DNA of 26,217 nucleotides from positions 1-26,217 of IMG/VR virus record IMGVR_UViG_3300050014_000540; one strand, 5' to 3'. Under the pieces are notes generated by a model. That model did not search any database, had not been told where the DNA came from, and worked only from the letters and a program-made list of their open reading frames with translations. Shown in pieces: positions 1 through 6,521 of the stretch (position 1 is the first letter of the stretch; each line of letters begins with the position of its first letter). Position numbers and translations under genes: made by a program. Source of the DNA: a virus.

Positions 1-997
1 CTACAACGTAAGAATCTATTATAACGCCTTGTATAACATTATATGTACTATGAATACTTCCTGTTGCGTCTGTTAATTTAATTTCATCATAAGTATTATT
101 TGTAGTTGCACCGTTTGCTCCTACTGTGCCTCCTATTACACTACAATGAATACATCCCATTAGTTTGATTCCTTCTTGGTTGTTTGCTATTGCATTACAA
201 TTCATAATAGAAACCTTACTCATATTATTTACAAGAATTCCTATCAGATTATGGTTGAAATGTGAATTTGACACAGTTATTTTTGTTGAATTTCCTCCAC
301 CGGTGGGTTCAATGTTTAAACCTGCACCAACACAATCTGTAACCATTGTATTTGTTATTGCTACATTTCCCGCTCCATATATGTTTATTCCTTCAGCTCC
401 TCCAGCAGCCCCTACAACATTACAATCTGATATACGTACATATTCTCCATAATTATTTAAGAGTATAGCAGTTCTACAATCGAGGAACTTGCACCCTTTG
501 ATTGATTGTCCTTGATGATTTCCAGTCGTTCCCATTATCTGTATTGCCGCTGCACGCATATGCACGAAAAAGATTCCCTCTATTGTACAATACATACAAT
601 TTCCTTGATATATTCCTGATTTAGCGTTAAATGTAGTGTATGTTTGCGGAGTTCCATCCATCATAAAATTTTTTAGAACAACATCATTAGCTGTAAAAGA
701 GATAGTATGTCCGGAACAATTTGTTACTAATTTTGTTCCCCATCCTTGTCCTTCTAAAGTTGATAATGATGTAGGAACTATGCTTGCACTTATGTTGAAT
801 GTACCTTCAGTAAGTAATACTCTTCCTCCTATTCCTGATGGAAGTGCTGCAAATGCTGCGTTAATCTCAAGATGATCATTTGTTCCATCACAAACATAAT
901 CTGCTCCTTGTTTACTTTTTAAGGAAGCATTACTAGCAGCTACTGTTATGGTTGCAGTTCTTGTACTATTTTTTGCTTTTATAAATGGGTTTGTCAT
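1..997 (-). CDS. Tail fibre / receptor-binding protein, pectin-lyase fold (partial)
   Basis: The frame starts at the ATG at 997, behind GGAGGA, and stays open to the window edge (332 codons seen), so the C-terminus is missing. About residues 28-66 have the entry pattern of pectate-lyase-3-type proteins: QGADYVCDGTNDH, then an INAAFAALP segment and GGRVLLTEGTFNIS. After that come short beta-helix rungs rich in Asn, Gly and Cys, with many isolated cysteines such as GNCMYCTIEG and KGCKFLDC. This is what a right-handed parallel beta-helix looks like. It lies last in the tail operon, where fibres usually sit, so a carbohydrate-binding or depolymerising fibre is likely. Whether it is enzymatic cannot be judged because the active site of such folds is not conserved. 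The fold is fairly sure; the role is inferred from position. Confidence 0.8.
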   Translation of the reverse strand, partial: MTNPFIKAKNSTRTATITVAASNASLKSKQGADYVCDGTNDHLEINAAFAALPSGIGGRVLLTEGTFNISASIVPTSLSTLEGQGWGTKLVTNCSGHTISFTANDVVLKNFMMDGTPQTYTTFNAKSGIYQGNCMYCTIEGIFFVHMRAAAIQIMGTTGNHQGQSIKGCKFLDCRTAILLNNYGEYVRISDCNVVGAAGGAEGINIYGAGNVAITNTMVTDCVGAGLNIEPTGGGNSTKITVSNSHFNHNLIGILVNNMSKVSIMNCNAIANNQEGIKLMGCIHCSVIGGTVGANGATTNNTYDEIKLTDATGSIHSTYNVIQGVIIDSYVV

Positions 998-1010
998 AAA
1001 TAGTCCTCCT

Positions 1011-1532
1011 TTATGATTTCATCCTTAAAGCAACACTAGAACCTGCGAAGTTTCCAGTTCCCCCAAAGGTACATACTATTTGTAAGATATTATATGCTTC
1101 CATCATTCCCTTCCATGCTATTCCCTCGGTTGCTGTTGAAACTACAACATCAGGATAATCAGGATCTGCATGATATAGTCCATCTGCTCCTTTGAATTTG
1201 AATGATAATGTCATTGTAGGTGTGGTTGTTACTGTTCCTGTTTTATATGTTACATTAAAGTTAGTATATTCACTAAAATCTATATCTGCACTTGTTATTG
1301 TTGCATTAAATGTTGCATTGTCTATAACTTTTACAACACTATTTGAACGGCTTTGACTAATAGCCATAACATCGGTAATAGCCCCTGCAATAGTCGCTAA
1401 ATCAGGACTTGCTACATCTAATGCTCTTATTTCATCAGGTGTACCTTCATCTGTTATTGTGGTGGTGATGGTTCTCCATACTTTACGACTTTCTGCAATA
1501 CTACTTGATACTAACCCTTCTATACTTACCAT
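1011..1532 (-). CDS. Hypothetical tail-tip/fibre-associated structural protein, 173 aa
   Basis: I place the start at the ATG at 1532 because GGAGAGG lies just upstream; an 11-residue upstream extension would put that site inside the gene. The protein is rich in Thr, Val, Ile and Ala, with no signal peptide or membrane segment. It opens with a helical stretch (about residues 1-60), followed by beta-rich segments such as FNVTYKTG and TMTLSFKFKG. I do not recognise a family. It lies between the terminal fibre and other small baseplate-distal genes in a compact late operon, so a virion surface or fibre-attachment role is likely but inferred only from position. Confidence 0.6.
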   Translation of the reverse strand: MVSIEGLVSSSIAESRKVWRTITTTITDEGTPDEIRALDVASPDLATIAGAITDVMAISQSRSNSVVKVIDNATFNATITSADIDFSEYTNFNVTYKTGTVTTTPTMTLSFKFKGADGLYHADPDYPDVVVSTATEGIAWKGMMEAYNILQIVCTFGGTGNFAGSSVALRMKS

Positions 1533-1619
1533 TCTTTTCCTCTCCTTTAATTTTGTATAAAGCAATAGCTAATACAAATAGTAAAAATTTATTAAAATGA
1601 ATTAAACTTAAAAAAAGAA

Positions 1620-1745
1620 TTAAGGTGATTCTATTAAAATCCATGTACTATGTGTAACAACTGTTCCATCATCTAATGTTTCCGAATCTGTAGTCTCTTC
1701 TTGATACTCCTTACCAGTTTCAGGGTCTATATAAGTATTTGTCAT
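1620..1745 (-). CDS. Small hypothetical protein, 41 aa
   Basis: A short frame begins at the ATG at 1745 behind a near-perfect AAGGAGGT site with suitable spacing. It encodes an acidic, Thr-rich peptide that starts MTNTYIDPETGKEYQEETT and ends in a hydrophobic TWILIESP. The IDPETGKEY opening looks like a short beta-hairpin turn. It sits between two tail-tip genes on the same strand, and the strong ribosome binding site is the main reason to believe it. Small proteins in this position may be fibre caps or chaperones; no family is recognised. Confidence 0.55.
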   Translation of the reverse strand: MTNTYIDPETGKEYQEETTDSETLDDGTVVTHSTWILIESP

Positions 1746-1759
1746 AATTTATACCTCCT

Positions 1760-2245
1760 TTAGAATGATATATTTTCCCCTTCTGTAACATACATAACAT
1801 TATATATTCTACTTGCTGTTTGTGCTGCATCTGTGTTATTTATATATCTGAAATAGAGACGTAATTCATTATTAAACATTAAATTAAGTAAGGCAGTAAC
1901 AAATGCAGATATATCGGAAGGTGTATTTACATTTATAAGTGCATAATATCCCGCTGGTGAAACTCCTTGAATTACAATTGGGTGGTTATAATCGGCTGTA
2001 ATTGTTATCATTGCCCCGGCATTTGTTGTACCTGCAGCAATAACTAATGAATGTGTTCCGCTTGTGGCTCCACTAACAGCAGGGATATTAATATACATAC
2101 TGTTTACAGTACATAATTTTCCAGTAGGAGGTGCAATATAAATTAGTCCTAAACCCCCAGTTGCCGCAATACTTGTTGAAATTGTTTGCGGTAAATAAAT
2201 TAAAATTTTATTAATATCAACATTAAAATTTGCATTTACATCCAT
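1760..2245 (-). CDS. Hypothetical virion surface protein, 161 aa
   Basis: Starts at the ATG at 2245, only 2 nt after the stop of the upstream gene, with AGGAGG within that gene's end. The protein is beta-rich, with many small residues and repeated hydrophobic/Thr strands such as LVIAAGTTNAGAMITITAD. There is no catalytic motif, signal peptide or membrane helix. The composition resembles jelly-roll or beta-sandwich tail-tip modules, but I recognise no family. Its place downstream of the baseplate wedge genes suggests an accessory part of the host-recognition device. Confidence 0.6.
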   Translation of the reverse strand: MDVNANFNVDINKILIYLPQTISTSIAATGGLGLIYIAPPTGKLCTVNSMYINIPAVSGATSGTHSLVIAAGTTNAGAMITITADYNHPIVIQGVSPAGYYALINVNTPSDISAFVTALLNLMFNNELRLYFRYINNTDAAQTASRIYNVMYVTEGENISF

Positions 2246-2247
2246 AC

Positions 2248-2787
2248 TTATAATCCTCCTGTGAATTGTAAAGATAATGTATTCAAAACTGGACGGTTAC
2301 TTGAAACTTCTGTTAATGTAAAAATAAAATCAATAAATTCCAATCCCATACTTTCATTAGTTAAATCTTCAGGATTTGCAATGTTACTATGAATTGTACT
2401 ATTATTACTTACCCTTTTAATATCACATGTTACAGTTCCCGTTGTAGCGGTTTTAACCCATGATAATAAATTCCATTGTTTAAATGGTTCAAAGTTAGGA
2501 TATGCCCTAAAAGTAGCCGTACCCGTGGTATTACCCGTTATTAATCGTATGCTATTATTATAAATTTCAGTATTAGTTAAAGTTAAATGTAGAAGCATAG
2601 GGCCCGCTTTTGTAAATAACGGATTATTATTTTGATCCGTTGTTCCAAGTACGAAATTACCGTCTTCACCAATATCATCAGGTAAATGTAATGTTATCCA
2701 TGCTTGGCCTGATGTAAAAAAGAGGATAGCCCCGTTCCATGCTTCAGCATTAAAATTATCTCCAATAGTTATAAAAGGATTAACCAC
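2248..2787 (-). CDS. Hypothetical tail-tip beta-sandwich protein, about 179 aa
   Basis: The frame overlaps the 3' end of the preceding gene. Two ATGs at 2796 and 2793 lie inside the ribosome binding site GGAGATGAT, whereas a GTG at 2787 sits 4 nt behind it. I therefore prefer GTG, although ATG initiation at 2796 cannot be excluded. The protein reads as a beta-sandwich, with alternating strands such as AWITLHLPDD and GTATFRAYPNFEPF. No catalytic residues stand out. No family is recognised; it may be a carbohydrate-binding or decoration module of the baseplate. Confidence 0.6.
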   Translation of the reverse strand: MVNPFITIGDNFNAEAWNGAILFFTSGQAWITLHLPDDIGEDGNFVLGTTDQNNNPLFTKAGPMLLHLTLTNTEIYNNSIRLITGNTTGTATFRAYPNFEPFKQWNLLSWVKTATTGTVTCDIKRVSNNSTIHSNIANPEDLTNESMGLEFIDFIFTLTEVSSNRPVLNTLSLQFTGGL

Positions 2788-3004
2788 TTCCATCATCTCC
2801 TATACCATTTACTTGAATGTATGTGTTTGCATCGTACCATATAATGAATTTAGCTGATTTAACTCTGATACATCCTTTATATTCTCCATCCGTGTCTATA
2901 GTAGCTTTTCGTGTAATTGCAGGAATATCAAATTCCCCTCGGTGTGCTTCGTGAATGTCTCCAGTTACAATTAGTTCTAAACGTTCATAATCAATATTTG
3001 TCAT
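2780..3004 (-). CDS. Small hypothetical baseplate-operon protein, 74 aa
   Basis: Starts at the ATG at 3004 behind CGGAGGT, a strong archaeal ribosome binding site. It encodes a small beta-rich protein with DIPAITRKATIDTDGEYKG and KFIIWYDANTYIQVNG; the Gly-Asp-rich end overlaps the next gene. It resembles a single small beta-barrel or OB-like domain, but no family is recognised. Its place directly after the gpI-like wedge protein suggests a fibre-attachment or carbohydrate-contact module, by position only. Confidence 0.6.
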   Translation of the reverse strand: MTNIDYERLELIVTGDIHEAHRGEFDIPAITRKATIDTDGEYKGCIRVKSAKFIIWYDANTYIQVNGIGDDGSG

Positions 3005-3021
3005 TATAATACCTCCGAAAA

Positions 3022-4725
3022 TTAGATTGGTTGGCTACTAATAGGATCAGCATCCCCTCCAAGGTCTATATCATCTGGTCCATAATCTATTAAAGGGTTT
3101 TCAGGATCTATATCATCTGAACCATAATCTATCTGAATCCCCCCAACAATTGTAACATAAACTCCAGGAATAACTAGATTATCAATAACCGATTCTAAAA
3201 GTTGAATACTTAAAAATGGAACAGTAATTGGTACCATAATAGTCATTCTTTTATTTTTTAATAGAAAATGTCCTGCAAAAGTACAGGGAGTTCCTGTTTG
3301 TAAGTTACCTCGAACATCAGCCCCTGCTCTACAATAATTAGGATACTGATTTGTAATAATAATCTCATCTACTGTAATGTTTAATATAGCATTAATAGCC
3401 TGTTTAAGTCCTGCAATTGTAGTGTCTGCCATTCTAAATGCTATAATATTGGCTCTGTAAGTATCGTCATCCATACCATTTCTTGGTATTCCAAACCAAT
3501 CTCCATAATAATCTAATTGCTTTCCAGTGGCATATTGTAATAAACGTGCACGTGCATTACTAAAAATGTCAACTTCAATACTACTAAATTCCTTACCTAT
3601 ACTTTCATCAATCATAATCCTACCAGGATTATTTTCAATTTGAAGATTACTATGTTCTGATAAACGGTTTCTTATTTCAAGTCCATAATCAATTTGTGAA
3701 CTAGATTCCATGTTAATTACATATAGTTGAGAATATATATTTGAAATATTTCCTTCTCCATCCATTGCAAAATATTTGAGGATTGTTGAATATTGATACT
3801 CTGAAATTAAAATATTATTAGTATAAATAGGACTTGACTCATCTGGAATACTACCATCAAGAGTATAATAAATAGTTCCAGGAGTATCTGTGGATAATTC
3901 TACACTTACCAAATTAGCATATTCGTTACCAGGAGGGTTACAAGTTATTATTGGTGTGAACTTTAGTGTAGAAGTGAGATATGGCCATGCCCATAAACTG
4001 TAACCATCAGGATTTACAAGTAAAACATTTTGTATATCGGATAATAAAAAATTATCATCCCATTCACTGGTAACTCGGTTAGCATCGTCACTATAAGTTG
4101 ATAATGCTGGGATAAATTTATTATTCCCTACTTGGGATTTGATATATTCTACTGCATTAATTACGAAATTGGAATCTGTATTACCATCCCGGTGTGTACT
4201 TTCTGGGAGTAAATAATCACAATGTGGTGCTATTTGACTGTATAATGCAGCATTTCCCTCATACATTGCTATTGAAAAGATAAGATTAGGGTTTGCGGAA
4301 TTTATTGTACTGTAAGAGTTAGTGGCTATATTTACCATTGTCGCTCTTTGTGTAGTGAGTTGACCTGTATGATAATAAGCAAGAGGATATACAAAATCAT
4401 TAAAACTTATACCCGTAATTCCGGGACAGTCATGTATAAAATTAGTTAAAGCATTTAATAAATTCGTTAAAAATGAAGAATCAGCAGGGTCAGAATAGCT
4501 TAAATCTGTATTATAAAACTCTTGGATAGTTGGATGAAATTTTATTCCTGCATTTATTGCATATCCTTGAATTGTATTAGTTAATGCTACACAGTTGGCA
4601 TAGTTATCAACAATATTTCCTACAATCTTACTAAAATCTGTTATACCTCTACTTGCAAGGTCATTCACAGCATCTTGGGTGACTGTTGAAGTCATATATG
4701 CCCATCTTATTTGGGGGTTTGTCAT
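3022..4725 (-). CDS. Baseplate wedge gpI-like protein fused to TIM-barrel-like and chitobiase-C-like domains
   Basis: This 567-aa protein has three parts. Residues 1-250 look like a TIM-barrel glycoside-hydrolase-like domain, with APHCDYLLP near 166-174 and IPALSTY at 205-211. Residues 265-337 match the chitobiase/FN3-associated beta domain pattern (GTIYYTLDGSIPDESSP, then FAMDGEGNIS). Residues 345-527 match phage tail protein I/YmfQ-type wedge proteins (ATGKQLDYYGDWFGIPR, then DDTYRANIIAF). The C-terminus repeats IDYGxDDID at 532-540 and 546-554. In ordinary contractile phages gpI lacks the first two domains, so this protein probably displays a wall- or glycan-contacting module on the baseplate. 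The barrel is paralogous to the N-terminus of the 802-aa hub protein. Catalytic activity is unproven. It starts 7 nt after the baseplate J stop. Confidence 0.82.
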   Translation of the reverse strand: MTNPQIRWAYMTSTVTQDAVNDLASRGITDFSKIVGNIVDNYANCVALTNTIQGYAINAGIKFHPTIQEFYNTDLSYSDPADSSFLTNLLNALTNFIHDCPGITGISFNDFVYPLAYYHTGQLTTQRATMVNIATNSYSTINSANPNLIFSIAMYEGNAALYSQIAPHCDYLLPESTHRDGNTDSNFVINAVEYIKSQVGNNKFIPALSTYSDDANRVTSEWDDNFLLSDIQNVLLVNPDGYSLWAWPYLTSTLKFTPIITCNPPGNEYANLVSVELSTDTPGTIYYTLDGSIPDESSPIYTNNILISEYQYSTILKYFAMDGEGNISNIYSQLYVINMESSSQIDYGLEIRNRLSEHSNLQIENNPGRIMIDESIGKEFSSIEVDIFSNARARLLQYATGKQLDYYGDWFGIPRNGMDDDTYRANIIAFRMADTTIAGLKQAINAILNITVDEIIITNQYPNYCRAGADVRGNLQTGTPCTFAGHFLLKNKRMTIMVPITVPFLSIQLLESVIDNLVIPGVYVTIVGGIQIDYGSDDIDPENPLIDYGPDDIDLGGDADPISSQPI

Positions 4726-4731
4726 ATATCA

Positions 4732-5868
4732 TCAGCTCGTAATTTGTGTTAAATTAACATTACCTAATTTAATGGCTTCATCATTATTAATATCTACATT
4801 AGCTACTGGAGATGTGATGGTATAATCTAAAAATGTGTTGTTAAGACTGTTTACGATAATCATTTGTAAAACACTTAAAACAATACCTTCAGCACCATTT
4901 AATCCAACATAACTAACACCATAACTGGTAGTTCCACCATTAAAATAACATGTAATATCCGCTGCTAGTAGAGGTTCAATAGTCGTCCAAGAATAACCCT
5001 CTTTAAGTAAAACAGATACATTCACATCTTGAGTTAAAAAGGTAGGTTTTACAACCAGTACATTCACACCACCAATCATGTGGTCTTCTTGTTCAAAAAG
5101 AGTTACAACAGCACTAACAACATCATCAGGAGTAGGTTTAGTGGTTCCATTAACAAGAAGTTCTATATCAAAACCGGGATCTAGCGGTTTGTTAATTACG
5201 GCAACATCATGAACACCAACAACTGTAGTGGCTTCAACTTTATACCATGTTATACTACCTGTTATGTTTCCTTTTCCAGCTTCTAATATCCTTTCTTGGA
5301 ATGGTGTATCATCTTCAACATCTGTACCATTTGTAAAGGGTTGTGGATTATTAACAGTTAAATCTTCGATAGTATTATTAAACGTGTCAATCTTACCGGC
5401 AATAACATTCCCATTAGCACCGCCTATACTAGCAGTTCCATTAAGATTTAATGTTGTTGAACCTACTATTAAAGTAGCATTCCCGACACTTTCAAAATAT
5501 AAAGTTGGATCGGTACTGCAAAGAAATAGGGTTCCATCTGGAATTAAGATATCATAAGTTTTAGTTTCAGGACTTGTAATAACAAGTGAACCGGTACTTT
5601 GAACGGTCTGTTTACGTTTGCAATTAACTAGAATACCAATACCATCTAACCAATCACCACTAGCTGTATGGACAAACCCCATACGTAACATAAAGTCGAT
5701 TAAAAATCTTTGATCACGTACTGTTATCCCTATACTTTCAAGTAGGTTTCTAGCCTCAGCACCTTCATTAAAATCTGTTATGACCGTTTGGGCTGTTCTA
5801 AAATAGTCAATTATACGTTGTGTGATAACGTCCTGGTTTTCTAATACATAAACTGGAGAATCTACCAT
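4732..5868 (-). CDS. Baseplate J-like wedge protein
   Basis: A 378-aa protein of the baseplate J (P2 gpJ/Mu gp47/XkdT) type. The N-terminus has the helical wedge pattern with GDWLDGIGILVNCKRK around 90-107. The middle carries the typical IPDGTLF and NPQPFTNGTDVEDDTPFQERIL segments, and further on a WYKVEATTVVGVHDV stretch. With the gpI-like and gp25-like proteins on either side it builds the baseplate wedges that trigger sheath contraction. It begins at the ATG at 5868 behind AAAGGAGG, overlapping the end region of the upstream gene. Length and motif order fit the family; confidence is high. Confidence 0.92.
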   Translation of the reverse strand: MVDSPVYVLENQDVITQRIIDYFRTAQTVITDFNEGAEARNLLESIGITVRDQRFLIDFMLRMGFVHTASGDWLDGIGILVNCKRKQTVQSTGSLVITSPETKTYDILIPDGTLFLCSTDPTLYFESVGNATLIVGSTTLNLNGTASIGGANGNVIAGKIDTFNNTIEDLTVNNPQPFTNGTDVEDDTPFQERILEAGKGNITGSITWYKVEATTVVGVHDVAVINKPLDPGFDIELLVNGTTKPTPDDVVSAVVTLFEQEDHMIGGVNVLVVKPTFLTQDVNVSVLLKEGYSWTTIEPLLAADITCYFNGGTTSYGVSYVGLNGAEGIVLSVLQMIIVNSLNNTFLDYTITSPVANVDINNDEAIKLGNVNLTQITS

Positions 5869-5872
5869 TCAT

Positions 5873-6256
5873 TTAACCTCCTTTTGTAAAAATAATATTT
5901 GTTGGAGTGTCTTCTCCGATTAATTGAACATTTACATTACATTCAAAACCATTAAGTGTATAAGAAACATCAATACTATTAATATCCTGTACACGAGGTT
6001 CTTGTAAAAGGCATACAGTTGTATATAGTATGATTAACTGTTTACCAACTTCGATATCCGTACTTCCTATCACTTCATCAGATTGATTACCATAGTTAAT
6101 ATAGCCAAATGCATTGAGTTCATTCAATTTTGTCATTAATCTATTATAAACTGCCTGAATAGCATTATCAACACCAAAAACCGTTAAGAAGTCCCCTTGA
6201 GGGTTGGCTTCCCAGCTTGAATTAATATCACATCCAAAATCAACATTATCAACCAT
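5873..6256 (-). CDS. gp25-like / DUF2634-type baseplate wedge protein
   Basis: A 127-aa protein in the order expected of the small wedge protein between the spike and baseplate J. It contains DFLTVFGVDNAIQAVYNRLMTK near residues 22-43 and a later beta-rich ending. The gp25/GPW (W of P2) and DUF2634 (XkdS) families have this length and arrangement, initiating sheath assembly on the baseplate. The start at 6256 has a GAGG site at normal spacing. The family call rests partly on synteny, since conservation in this group is low. Confidence 0.75.
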   Translation of the reverse strand: MVDNVDFGCDINSSWEANPQGDFLTVFGVDNAIQAVYNRLMTKLNELNAFGYINYGNQSDEVIGSTDIEVGKQLIILYTTVCLLQEPRVQDINSIDVSYTLNGFECNVNVQLIGEDTPTNIIFTKGG

Positions 6257-6269
6257 AAAAATAACCTCT

Positions 6270-6521
6270 TTAAACTTTACCTATAACAACAGGATTCCCT
6301 ATATGTCCCCCTACAAAAATAACAAGAACATTATCATTTACATTGAATGTAATACTAGAACCTGTTTGGAGAATAGGAACATTAGGAAGGTCTAAACCAT
6401 TATTAAGTGTAATATCTACCATACTCCCATTAACAGCTTGAACATTAGCCATTGTTGAAGGTTCAACAAGATTATACCAATCCTTTGTCATCCGACGGAT
6501 TTGATGTGTAAATTCTTTCAT
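6270..6521 (-). CDS. Minimal OB-fold baseplate spike protein
   Basis: An 83-aa protein with the core pattern of the gpV/gp5 spike OB domain: AxVQAVNGSMVDITLNNG, then a VPILQTG strand, then a VNDNVLVIFVGGHIGNPVVIG ending. Phage spikes usually follow this domain with a beta-helical needle and sometimes a lysozyme; both are absent here. The protein may be only the adaptor between tube and tip. Its start at 6521 directly abuts the stop of the 802-aa hub-lysin gene, and the ribosome binding site GGGGATGTG lies inside that gene's last codons, so translation is probably coupled. Confidence 0.75.
   Translation of the reverse strand: MKEFTHQIRRMTKDWYNLVEPSTMANVQAVNGSMVDITLNNGLDLPNVPILQTGSSITFNVNDNVLVIFVGGHIGNPVVIGKV

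Noticed and set aside
165-875. Open frames on the + strand across the left end
   Set aside because: They are antisense shadows of the beta-helix fibre gene, with proline-rich, low-complexity translations and no ribosome binding sites.
5228-5557. 109-codon + strand frame opposite baseplate J
   Set aside because: Antisense shadow without ribosome site or recognisable motif.
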